A DNA stretch of 64,000 nt from Streptomyces sp. OR43 (lineage in GTDB: Bacteria > Actinomycetota > Actinomycetes > Streptomycetales > Streptomycetaceae): assembly GCF_008042275.1 (NCBI RefSeq), contig NZ_RDBK01000011.1:1-64000 (forward strand), written 5' to 3'. The translations under genes were made by a program, and so were the position numbers. Below are positions 35,358-43,494 of the stretch, piece after piece (position 1 is the stretch's first letter; each line of letters starts with the position of its first letter). A model generated the notes under the pieces. That model was not told where the DNA came from. It searched no databases and worked only from the letters and a program-made list of their open reading frames with translations.

Positions 35358-36989
35358 CTACTTGGCGGCCTTGAACACGCCGTTGCCGAACGAGTAGAGG
35401 GCGTCACCGGCGATCGCGCCGCCGGCGAAGACCTCCAGGTCGTCCTTGGCCTTCGGGCCGAGGACGCGCGGGGCGAGGACGCGGACGGCGATACCGGCGG
35501 CGACCATCCAGCCGGCCATGGGCGTGGTGATCAGCAGCCCGGTCGCCAGCAGGATGCCGAGCTGGCGCTTGGAGCCGCCGATCAGCTGCACGAGCGCGCC
35601 GGGGATCGCCCACAGGGCGAGGTCGCGCGCGGTCTCCGCGGACGGGCCCGCCTTGATCGCGGCGACGTACGCGGCGTCGATCGGGGCGGTCTGCCCGTTG
35701 TCGAAGAACATCCGGTACGAGACGAGGACGACGACGATGGCGACGCCGAAGCCGATCATCGCGGCGATCAGCTGCTGACGGCGGCCCTCCAGCTCGAAGG
35801 CCGGGTCGGCGTTCTCGCCCCGCAGCAGATGGCCCGCCTTCAGGTCGTAACCCATGTCGGCGAACGCCGGGCCGGTCGCGGCGGTGAAGCCGGACAGCAC
35901 GACGAGCGCCTCGGGCGGGAAGCCGATGAGAATGCCGAGCAGCAGCGTGATCAGGGCGATCGCGAAGGCGGGGAACCAGCCGGAGTGCATCGACGCGATG
36001 CCGACGAGCAGTTCGTGCAGGAACGCGGCGACGGAGGCGTACAGGAGGAAGCCGATCAGCATGCCCGGGCTCATATGGGTGGCGGCACCGGTGCCGAAGG
36101 CGAGCAGGACCGAGATCACGAGGTAGGCGCCGAAGCCCAGCCGCATGGACCGCCCCAGGCGTCGGGCGCCCTCCGGCGCACCGGCCTGTCCGGTCGCGCG
36201 GGTGTCGCCCGCCGGGGTGCGCCGGGCCTGGAGGATGGTGCGGCCGACCTGGACGAGGGCGACAAGGCCCGCCCCCATCATCATGCCGTGAGGCAGGTAC
36301 ATGGCGCCCAGGTCGAGCCCGAACAGCGGGTCGGCGTACTGGTTGAACAGCAGGCCGACGCCGAAGGCGGCCATGGCACCGAACCCGCCGATCAGGGCCA
36401 CGCCGAACGCCGACATCGGCAGGGTGAACGCGGCGCCGACCAGACCGGTCAGCAGACCGAGGCCGAGGACCTTGGCTCGGCGGCCGCCCTCGTCGCCCGC
36501 CTTGATGGCCTGGGCGGCGGCGAGCCCGGGCGGCCAGGGGTTCTTCGCGGGGAAGGCCGGGGTGTCGTACATCCGGTAGAGCAGCCAGGCGTCGACCAGC
36601 ATCGCGGCGGCGACCCCGATCAGCATCGGGATGATCATGTCGTCCATCCCGAACAGGAACGGGATCCCGATCGGCAGGAACAGGCTGTTCGCGGCGCCGA
36701 ACGTGGCCGAGGAGATGCTGGTCTGGGCGAGGTTCTGGGCATGCACCGAGCGGAAGCCGCGGAACATGACGAGCGGTACGCGGGCCAGCGTCATCGCGGC
36801 CAGGGCGCCGATCAGCGAGGTGCTCGGGGTGACGCCGAGGGTGGCGAGCAGTTGTACGCCCACGATCGCGCCGAACACGCTGAGCACCACGGTGAGGATC
36901 AGATTGCCGGGGGCGAGGGCGCGGGGATGGCGCAGGCCCTCACTCGCGGGGGGCGAGGTCTCGGCCTGGGGAGAGGCGTCAGTGCTCAT
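35358..36989 (-). CDS. OPT/YSL family oligopeptide transporter
   Basis: A 543-residue multi-spanning membrane protein with hydrophobic helices throughout. Examples are LILTVVLSVFGAIVGVQLLA, MIIPMLIGVAAAMLVDAWLL and a central DLGAMYLPHGMMMGAGLV. OPT/YSL carriers move small peptides or metal-ligand complexes by proton coupling. It is the first gene of a leftward operon with DUF917 and M20, so the imported substrate is probably a peptide or modified amino acid broken down by them. A TTCTA-N5-TGGAA element lies 52 bases upstream of its ATG, and the divergent IclR gene follows. Confidence 0.88.
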   Translation of the reverse strand: MSTDASPQAETSPPASEGLRHPRALAPGNLILTVVLSVFGAIVGVQLLATLGVTPSTSLIGALAAMTLARVPLVMFRGFRSVHAQNLAQTSISSATFGAANSLFLPIGIPFLFGMDDMIIPMLIGVAAAMLVDAWLLYRMYDTPAFPAKNPWPPGLAAAQAIKAGDEGGRRAKVLGLGLLTGLVGAAFTLPMSAFGVALIGGFGAMAAFGVGLLFNQYADPLFGLDLGAMYLPHGMMMGAGLVALVQVGRTILQARRTPAGDTRATGQAGAPEGARRLGRSMRLGFGAYLVISVLLAFGTGAATHMSPGMLIGFLLYASVAAFLHELLVGIASMHSGWFPAFAIALITLLLGILIGFPPEALVVLSGFTAATGPAFADMGYDLKAGHLLRGENADPAFELEGRRQQLIAAMIGFGVAIVVVLVSYRMFFDNGQTAPIDAAYVAAIKAGPSAETARDLALWAIPGALVQLIGGSKRQLGILLATGLLITTPMAGWMVAAGIAVRVLAPRVLGPKAKDDLEVFAGGAIAGDALYSFGNGVFKAAK

Positions 36990-37040
36990 GGGTCTTCGGT
37001 GCTCCCGTGCGGGTGGGCGCCTTGTCAGTCGCCTGGGGAA

Positions 37041-37057
37041 GTTCTAAAATGTGGAAC
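37041..37057. promoter_or_regulatory. Candidate IclR operator before the OPT operon
   Basis: A 17-bp imperfect dyad, GTTCTA-N5-TGGAAC, in the divergent region between the OPT gene and the iclR-type gene. The same TTCCA-N5-TGGAA form occurs before aroM at 38734. Sharing by the two flanking units points to the IclR protein as binder. Confidence 0.55.
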
Positions 37058-37242
37058 AGCATCTGAGTATCTGGATCTCCCTGGATCATCCACATGGCTC
37101 ATTCCGCCGTCAAGGGCTCAGCCGGGATTCTCGGAATGTGGGCGGTCCGGAGTGGCGGACGAGGGGTGGTCGGGAGGACGCCCGGGCGCCCTTTACGATC
37201 GGACGACACGACTCGGGGGAGCTCGGGGGAGGCGGGAGAACG

Positions 37243-38025
37243 GTGAGCACACTCGCCAACGCGCGCGATGTCCTGCGGTTGATGGCACGTCTGCAGCGCG
37301 ATCTGACCGTGACGGACGTCGCGGGGGCGCTGGATCTGCCCAAGAGCTCCGTCTCGCGGACGCTCAGCATGATGGCCGACTACGGCTTCCTCGACCGCGA
37401 CCCGACGAGCCGCGCCTACCGCCCCGGCGTACTCGTCATGGAGGCCTCGTACCACTTCCGTGCCTCGCGCAGTACGGCCTCTCTCCTGGAGGAGGAGCTG
37501 GCCAGGCTGGTTGCCGACATCGGCTACACCGGATACGTGGACGTGCTCGACGGCCCCGAGTCGCTCGTGCTGCACATGCGGCTCGGGACGACCGGCGCCC
37601 TCCAGGCGTACACCCCGGCCGGCACCCGGGCACCCGCCTACGCCAGCTCCATGGGGCGGGCGCTGCTCGCCCGCCTGGACGACGCACAGGTGCTGCGCCT
37701 GGTCGACGCCCGGCTGGAACAGAGCACGGGCTCGGCGCCGCGCACCCCCGGTGAACTGACCTCCTGCCTGGCCAGGGTGCGCGCCGACGGCTGGGAGTCC
37801 TCGCGCGGCGAATACGTTCCGAACGTCGCCGGAGTCTCCGCGGCCGTACTCGACAGCGACACGGGGCAGATCTTCGGCATCGGCGTCGCGCTGCCCGCGC
37901 CCGAGCTGCACGACGGGAACGCGGCCCGCTTCGGCCGCTCCGTACGGGACGCCGCCCTGCGCGTCGGCAAGCGCATCGGCGACCCGTACTGGCTGCGGTA
38001 CGTCGAGCCCGACGCCGGCCGCTGA
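37243..38025 (+). CDS. IclR family transcriptional regulator
   Basis: 260 residues. An N-terminal winged HTH (about 5-65, TVTDVAGALDLPKSSVSRTLSMM) is followed by an IclR effector domain (about 85-250, with GYTGYVDVLDGPESLVLHM, APAYASSMGRALLA and VAGVSAAVLDSDTGQIFGIGVALPA). I chose the GTG at 37243, which is preceded by GGCGGGAG. The longer frame adds sequence without domain content. It diverges from the OPT-DUF917-M20 operon and converges with aroM, 4 bases between stops. Matching dyads before both neighbours make it their likely repressor or activator, with a pathway metabolite as effector. Confidence 0.9.
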   Translation: MSTLANARDVLRLMARLQRDLTVTDVAGALDLPKSSVSRTLSMMADYGFLDRDPTSRAYRPGVLVMEASYHFRASRSTASLLEEELARLVADIGYTGYVDVLDGPESLVLHMRLGTTGALQAYTPAGTRAPAYASSMGRALLARLDDAQVLRLVDARLEQSTGSAPRTPGELTSCLARVRADGWESSRGEYVPNVAGVSAAVLDSDTGQIFGIGVALPAPELHDGNAARFGRSVRDAALRVGKRIGDPYWLRYVEPDAGR

Positions 38026-38029
38026 GGCG

Positions 38030-38710
38030 TCAGTCCAGCAGGGGCCCGAGGGCGGCGCCCACCAGTGCACCCGGCGTCAGGACCGGCACGGTGAGCCCGG
38101 CCGCGCGCAGGGACCGCCGGTGCCGCGCCCCGTACCCCATGCAGTCGAGCATCAGGACGTCCGCCCCGGCCTCGAGGTGGGTGCCGGCCGCCGCGAGCAG
38201 GGCCGCGTCGTCGTCGGCGTAGGGCGAGGCCGTGGTGAACGCGGGGTCGGGAACGACGGTCCGCCACTTCTCGCGCGCCTCGGTGACCTGCTCGGGCAGC
38301 GGAACGACGAACCCGACCCGGCTGCCCCGCAGGACGGTGCCGACGTATCCCGTGACCAGGGCGTCCGGCTCGACGAGCCGCGCCCGCCGGGTCCGCAGGC
38401 CGGGGAACTCCCCGGTGCACAGCAGCACCACGACGTCGGCGCCCGCCTCCTCCACCTGATCGATACGGTCCTGCAGCGCGGCACCGACGGTGTCCGCGTC
38501 CAAGGTCACGGAACTGCCGTCGGCCAGCCGGCTCAGAAGGGTCGCGCCTCCTTCCGTCGCCCCGAAGCGGAGCTCGGCCTCCTGGCGGGTCAGACCGTCG
38601 AGCACACCGGCGTGCCGTACGCGTGCGGTCGCCGGCAGATGCGCCTCGATGGCTTCGGACAGGTCCGGACGCGGGGCCTGACCGATGGTCAGGAAGGTGA
38701 GCGTGTGCAC
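38030..38710 (-). CDS. AroM family protein
   Basis: 226 residues with the AroM opening LTFLTIGQAPRPDL. A racemase-like alpha/beta fold follows, with VVLLCTGEFPGL and a C-terminal DVLMLDCMGYG that supply the two Cys residues seen in the Asp/Glu racemase superfamily. The start is GTG at 38710. AroM proteins have no firm function, despite the name. They are often found with OPT transporters, DUF917 and M20 peptidases, as here. A racemase or isomerase step on the imported amino acid is plausible inference. The candidate IclR operator lies 24 bases upstream. Confidence 0.85.
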   Translation of the reverse strand: MHTLTFLTIGQAPRPDLSEAIEAHLPATARVRHAGVLDGLTRQEAELRFGATEGGATLLSRLADGSSVTLDADTVGAALQDRIDQVEEAGADVVVLLCTGEFPGLRTRRARLVEPDALVTGYVGTVLRGSRVGFVVPLPEQVTEAREKWRTVVPDPAFTTASPYADDDAALLAAAGTHLEAGADVLMLDCMGYGARHRRSLRAAGLTVPVLTPGALVGAALGPLLD

Positions 38711-38733
38711 GGCGGCGCCTCATCTCTGGGGAG

Positions 38734-38758
38734 TTCCATATACTGGAAACGAGTTCCG
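38734..38758. promoter_or_regulatory. Candidate IclR operator before aroM
   Basis: TTCCA-N5-TGGAA (38734-38748) overlaps a second pairing TGGAA-N5-TTCCG, giving three half sites at 10-base steps (38734, 38744, 38754). It sits 24 bases from the aroM start, over the probable promoter, as expected for a repressor site. Confidence 0.55.
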
Positions 38759-38781
38759 CATTAATGTAGACCGTCGTGGTC

Positions 38782-38830
38782 GCCACGCAGAGCACCCCCC
38801 GGGCCATGCCCGGGGGGTGCTCTGCGTGGC
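38782..38830 (-). terminator. 23-bp perfect hairpin after the BTAD-AAA regulator gene
   Basis: Two perfectly complementary 23-base arms (38782-38804 and 38808-38830, core GCACCCCCCGGGC) with a 3-base loop. It lies 68 bases beyond the leftward stop at 38898 and before aroM. It is the longest perfect stem I found in the window and should stop transcription into aroM. Confidence 0.75.
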
Positions 38831-38897
38831 ATGCGGCAGCCCGGCCATCAGCCGGGGGTGGCGTCAGGACAGTGGCGGGGCCTCCCGCGGGCGCCTC

Positions 38898-41800
38898 TCA
38901 GGCGTGGCCGGCATCGCGCAAGAGGTCTTGCGCCCAGGCGGCCCGGCGCGTCCCGGCCGGGTAGGGCAGGAGCTCGGCCAGCGACTCCGCCCGGGCCAGT
39001 TCCGCGGCCCCCTCGGCTTCCTCGGCGAGCGCGGTCAGCGAGGCGCCGAGCGCGATCCGGGCCTCCACCTCGGCGAGATGCTCCCCGGTACGTTCCGCCC
39101 GCGACACCTCGGCCAGAGCGAGCTGCCGGGCGGTTTCGGCCCGGCCGCAGAGCAGCTCCCCCCAGGCCGCCAGCACGGGTGCCTCGTCGCCGAAGCGGTC
39201 CAGGACCCGGAGTACTGCCTCCGGGCGCCCCGTGTCCAGGGCGAGTTCCGCACGCGCGGTGCGTACCGCGTGGCTCGCCCGCCGGTCCCCGAGCGTGGTG
39301 GCGACCGACTCGGCGCGGTCCAGGAGGACCTCGGCGGCGGCTGCCTCGTTCAGGGCCCACCGGGCACGGGCCAGCGCCGCGAGCGCGTACGGAAGACACC
39401 ATGTCTCGGCCGGTTCCGCGCCCGCGACGGCGGCCTCGGCGAGGGAGAGGGCCTGTGCGGGTTCTTCCAGGAGCAGCCGGAGTTCCGCGAGGTTCGCCCG
39501 CTCGAAGGCGGCGGCCGCCGGGCCGCCGGACCGTTCGGCGAGGCCGAGGGCGCGCTCTCCCCGGTCGATCGCCTCGCGCAGACGGCCGGCCCGGCGCGCG
39601 TTCTCCCGCAGCATCGACAGGACCGATCCGAGCAGCGTCGGGTCTCCGTAGGCCTCGGCCGGTGCCAACGCCCTGTCGCCCGCGGCGCGTGCCAGGTCGA
39701 AGTGGCCCGCGAGCCCCAGGTTGCTCGCCTGAAGGACGAAGGCGCGGGCCTTCAGACCGTGGCTCGCATGCCCCGGTACCTCCTCCGCCGCTGTCAGGGC
39801 GCGTTCGGCGGCAGCGCACCCGTCGTCGTAATGACCCTGGGTGCTGAGGATGACGGACAGCGTCAGGAAGTGACCCGCCGTCGGTTCGGGAGAGGTCTCC
39901 TCCGTCACGGGATGCTGCCGCAGGACGGCGAGGCCGGGTGCCGGGGACCCGGTCCTGACCAGCATCTCCGCCAGCAGTGCCGCCGCGAGGACGCGGTTGT
40001 CGTGGTCGTCGAGCCGTTCGAACTCGGCCAGGGCCGGGCGCAGGGCGCCCACCGCCTGCTCGAAGTGACCCATGCTGCGCAGCACCTGGGCGTGCGCGAG
40101 CCGGGCGCGGCCCGCGTCGACATCGAGCCGGGCTATCAGGTCCCGGTAGTAGCGGTCGGCCGTGTCGTTCGCGTACAGGGCCGCGGCCCGTTCCGCCGCC
40201 AGGCGCAGGTACTCGGCCGCGCGGGCGTCGTCGGCGCGGGCGAAATGCGAGGCGAGTGTGTCGACGGCGTCGGGACGGCGCCGTCGTACCGCCTGCGCGA
40301 AGGCGCCGTGCAGATGCCGGCGACGGACGGCGGACAGCCGCTCGTAACAGGTGAGGCGGACCAGCGGGTGCCGGAACGCGATGCCGGTCTCGTGCCGTCC
40401 GGTCACGACGACGGTCCGCTCCTCGATGAGCGCGGCGCCGATGGCCTCGTCCAGAGCGGTGATCGCCGCGGCCCCGGAAAGGGGCGGGTGCAAGCCGTCG
40501 GCGGCCACGTCGAGCAGCTCGGACAGGGCCGTCTCGGCGCCGCCGACGGACAGCGCCTCCACCACGCGGCGTGTGTTCCCGTCGAGACGGGCGAGCTTCT
40601 CCGCCACCAACTGCCGTACCCCGTCCGGCGCGACGCCCTCGGGGTCGTCGACGCCGAGGTGCCGTGCGAGCTCGCCGGCGAACAGCGGGTTGCCCAGCGA
40701 CAGTTCCCATACCCGGTCCCACCGCTCCGGGCTGTCCGTCCCGGCCCCGGAAGCCGAGGGCGCGACATCCCGCGCCACCGCCAGACACGCCTCCCGGTCG
40801 AGGCGCTGGACGATCACGTGCACGACCTGCGGCTGCCGCAGCAGAGCCGTGAGATCCACCACCCGGGGACCGGAGTCGGCGAGTTCCTCGGCCCGGTACG
40901 TCACCAGGACGCGCAACGGGAATCCGGGACGCGAAGCATGCCGGGCCAGGTGGCTCAGCAGTTGGTACGAGCCGGAGTCCGCGGCGTGCAGGTCGTCCAG
41001 GACCAGCAGCACCGGCTGCACGGCGGCGAGTTCGGTGAGCAGACCGGTCGTGGCGCGGAACAGCCGGTCGCGTTCCTCCTCGGGGCTGCGGTCGCCGGGG
41101 GACCGTACCTGCCCGAGCGACGGCAGGAAGGCCGCCAGTTCCGGGTACTCCGAGCCCACGCGGGCACGTTCGGCCACGTCCCGCTCGGCCAGCAAACCGT
41201 CCAGCGCCTCCGCGAAGACGCCGTAGGGCGTGTGCCCCTCCGCGTCGTGTCCGGCGCCCCACAGGACCGCGGATCCGGAGGCGGCGGCGAGCCGCGCGGC
41301 CTCGGCCACCAGCCGGGTCTTGCCCACACCGGCCTCGCCGGTCAGTACGCGGACCGGCGGCCCTCCGGTGGTGAGGAGCTGGTGCAGCAGCTCGTCGCGG
41401 CCGCGCAAGGGGGCCACGTCCGGGCTCTGCAGGGGCGCGGGCAGGGCCACCCGGGCCGGGCCGGGCTTACGCGTGGTGGCCAGGGCGACCCGGTGCAGCC
41501 GCTCCGTCTCCGGGCCGGGCGGGACGCCCAGTTCGGCCGCCAGCGCCTCACGGCACAGGTGGTACTGGCCCACCGCTCGCCGTCGCAGACCCTGGCGTAT
41601 GTAGGCGTCGATCAGAATCCGGTGCGCCGCCTCCTCGGCCGGGCTGGACCGCAGGACGTGCTCCGCCGTCGCTGTCGCCTCCTGCACAGCGCCCCGCTCC
41701 AGGTGGGCCGAGGCCAGCGCCAGGTGCATCTCGTTCGTCAGGGCGGTGAGCCGTGCCCGCCGCGGTTCCGTCCACGAGAGGTACCGGTCCTCGGGTAGCA

Positions 41801-42260
41801 GCTCGCCCGTGAACAGGGCCAGGGCGTCCTTCAGCGCGACGGGGTCGTGCGAGGCCAGCGCGGACTCGGCGGCCTCCTCGGCATGGTCCGTGTCGACCCA
41901 GACGGTGGCCGGGTCGAGGGAGAGCATCGCCCCGTCCGACACGAGGTACGAGGACGCGGCGCGCGGCGCGAGCTCGGGCTCCAGCGCGCGCCTCGCCGCG
42001 TGCAGCGCGACGCGGAGATTGCCGGCGGCGGCGTGCGGATCGGTGTCCGGCCAGCAGAGGTCCATGATCTGCTCACGGTGCAGCCGGTGGCCAGGAGTGA
42101 GGGCGAGCAGCTTGACCAGCGCCTGGGCCGTCAGCCGCGGCCACCGGCCGGTCGGTTCGGGACAACCGTCACGTGTGACGTGGAAACGGCCGAAAAGGTG
42201 CAGACGCAGCAAAGGGGCGATGGGGTGACCGGAGGTGGGGAAGGTTTGCTGCGTGTTCAT
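38898..42260 (-). CDS. BTAD-AAA large transcriptional regulator (AfsR/SARP-like)
   Basis: 1120 residues. The N-terminal winged-helix and BTAD region (about 15-250) has LRLHLFGRFHVTRDG, HREQIMDLCWPDTDPHAAAGNLRVALHAARR and a tetratricopeptide-like bundle. An AAA/STAND ATPase domain follows (Walker A GEAGVGKTRL, Walker B VLLVLDDLHAADSG). A long helical TPR-like C-terminal half completes it. No C-terminal LuxR HTH is present, so DNA binding is N-terminal. The ATG at 42260 was chosen because it begins MNTQQTFPTSG just before the winged helix. The open frame further right is the shadow of the DUF389 gene. Its target is unknown; no biosynthetic cluster adjoins it. Confidence 0.87.
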   Translation of the reverse strand: MNTQQTFPTSGHPIAPLLRLHLFGRFHVTRDGCPEPTGRWPRLTAQALVKLLALTPGHRLHREQIMDLCWPDTDPHAAAGNLRVALHAARRALEPELAPRAASSYLVSDGAMLSLDPATVWVDTDHAEEAAESALASHDPVALKDALALFTGELLPEDRYLSWTEPRRARLTALTNEMHLALASAHLERGAVQEATATAEHVLRSSPAEEAAHRILIDAYIRQGLRRRAVGQYHLCREALAAELGVPPGPETERLHRVALATTRKPGPARVALPAPLQSPDVAPLRGRDELLHQLLTTGGPPVRVLTGEAGVGKTRLVAEAARLAAASGSAVLWGAGHDAEGHTPYGVFAEALDGLLAERDVAERARVGSEYPELAAFLPSLGQVRSPGDRSPEEERDRLFRATTGLLTELAAVQPVLLVLDDLHAADSGSYQLLSHLARHASRPGFPLRVLVTYRAEELADSGPRVVDLTALLRQPQVVHVIVQRLDREACLAVARDVAPSASGAGTDSPERWDRVWELSLGNPLFAGELARHLGVDDPEGVAPDGVRQLVAEKLARLDGNTRRVVEALSVGGAETALSELLDVAADGLHPPLSGAAAITALDEAIGAALIEERTVVVTGRHETGIAFRHPLVRLTCYERLSAVRRRHLHGAFAQAVRRRRPDAVDTLASHFARADDARAAEYLRLAAERAAALYANDTADRYYRDLIARLDVDAGRARLAHAQVLRSMGHFEQAVGALRPALAEFERLDDHDNRVLAAALLAEMLVRTGSPAPGLAVLRQHPVTEETSPEPTAGHFLTLSVILSTQGHYDDGCAAAERALTAAEEVPGHASHGLKARAFVLQASNLGLAGHFDLARAAGDRALAPAEAYGDPTLLGSVLSMLRENARRAGRLREAIDRGERALGLAERSGGPAAAAFERANLAELRLLLEEPAQALSLAEAAVAGAEPAETWCLPYALAALARARWALNEAAAAEVLLDRAESVATTLGDRRASHAVRTARAELALDTGRPEAVLRVLDRFGDEAPVLAAWGELLCGRAETARQLALAEVSRAERTGEHLAEVEARIALGASLTALAEEAEGAAELARAESLAELLPYPAGTRRAAWAQDLLRDAGHA

Positions 42261-42346
42261 GGGGGCGCCACTGTAGCCGAGCACCCTGAGCCCGCAGGGC
42301 CCGGGGCGTGGCGCCCGGCAGTGTCCCGGAGCCCCGTGATCCCAGG

Positions 42347-43366
42347 TCAGCCGAGGGACGCGTCCCGCACGGTGCAGGTGTCCGTGTCCGCCGGACACCA
42401 GTGGGTACGGCCGCCCACCAGATGAAGTTCGAGGTCCGCGTCCCGCATGCCGTTGCGGTCGAGAGCGGCACGCAGCGCGGTGGGCGCCGGCTGGGGCGGC
42501 AGCCCGAGTACGCCGATCACCACGACGCCGTTGCGGCCCTCCACGGAAGCGATCTGCCACTTCCCGGTGGCCGCCCACTTCTCGGCGACCGGGCGGGCGT
42601 CGGCGGCCAGGGAGCGGTCCCGGGCGACGCTGATCGTCCCGGTGGTCAGCGGCACGGCGATCAGGAGCATGAGTCCGATGACGGCCGCCAGTGAACCGCC
42701 GTGGAACCGTCCCACGGCGAAGCCCGACTCCCGCGCCACGCCCCGTACGCCGAAGACGAGGAAGACGACCGTGCCGGTCGCCACGATGGCCGCCACATTG
42801 GTCGCGAACAGGAGCGTGGACTCGCCGGCGTCGTGATAGCGGCCCACCGTGAGCAGGAGCCCGGTCACGGCCAGCGGCGGCACCAGGGAGATGGCGATCG
42901 CCACACCCGGGAGGGTGTCCGAGATGTCCGCGCGCACGAGCGCGAAGGCGCCCACGGTGCCGGTGGCCAGCGCGGCGAGCAGGTCGATCAGACGTGGGCT
43001 GATCCGGGACGTGACCTGGCTGTTGGAGGCGAAGCTGTCCGGCGGTGCGGCGATCCAGCCCAGCAGCATGCCGACCGCCACCACGGCCAGCGCACCGCCG
43101 AAGACCAGCAGGACGCACCGCACCACCTGCGAGCGGTCGGCGAGGACCAGCGCCAGTGCGCTGCCCAGAATGGGAGTCATCAGCGGAGCCACGATCATCG
43201 CCCCGATGACGGTGGCCGTGGAGTCGCCGACCACGCCCGCGCTCGCGATGACGGACGCCAGGACGAGCAACCCCCAGAAGCGGGTCGAGCCGGGGCTGCG
43301 CAGACCGCGTTCGATGAAGAGGGCGTCGCTCATCCGGCGGAGGGTGGCGGCGTCGACAGATGCCAT
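42347..43366 (-). CDS. DUF389 (TIGR00341-like) membrane protein
   Basis: 339 residues. A membrane core of about six helices holds the family landmarks VVGDSTATVIGAMIVAPLMTPI and ISDTLPGVAIAISLVPPLAVTG. A C-terminal soluble domain of about 90 residues has two Cys residues (HWCPADTDTCTV). The family's function is unknown. It lies upstream of, and codirectional with, the BTAD-AAA regulator gene, 86 bases apart. Confidence 0.85.
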   Translation of the reverse strand: MASVDAATLRRMSDALFIERGLRSPGSTRFWGLLVLASVIASAGVVGDSTATVIGAMIVAPLMTPILGSALALVLADRSQVVRCVLLVFGGALAVVAVGMLLGWIAAPPDSFASNSQVTSRISPRLIDLLAALATGTVGAFALVRADISDTLPGVAIAISLVPPLAVTGLLLTVGRYHDAGESTLLFATNVAAIVATGTVVFLVFGVRGVARESGFAVGRFHGGSLAAVIGLMLLIAVPLTTGTISVARDRSLAADARPVAEKWAATGKWQIASVEGRNGVVVIGVLGLPPQPAPTALRAALDRNGMRDADLELHLVGGRTHWCPADTDTCTVRDASLG

Positions 43367-43395
43367 ACGGGTTCTCCTTGCCGAAACAGCTCAGG

Positions 43396-43461
43396 GACCG
43401 GGCAGGCGCGGATCAGGTAGGCGCGAACGGGCAGGCGCGGACCGGTCAGGCGCGGACCGGG
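43396..43461. repeat. Short tandem repeat, four 14-15 bp units
   Basis: Units GACCGGGCAGGCGCG, GATCAGGTAGGCGCG, AACGGGCAGGCGCG and GACCGGTCAGGCGCG follow head to tail, with a partial fifth unit. They share GGCGCG at the end. They lie between the alkyl sulfatase stop and the DUF389 start. They may be a repeated protein-binding site or slippage product. Confidence 0.7.
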
Positions 43462-43494
43462 CTGTGCCTGACCGCGCCGCCGTAGCTGGCCGGA

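Noticed and set aside
43396..43461. Tandem repeat as a CRISPR array
   Set aside because: Units are contiguous 14-15 bp copies without unique spacers, and no cas gene is in view.
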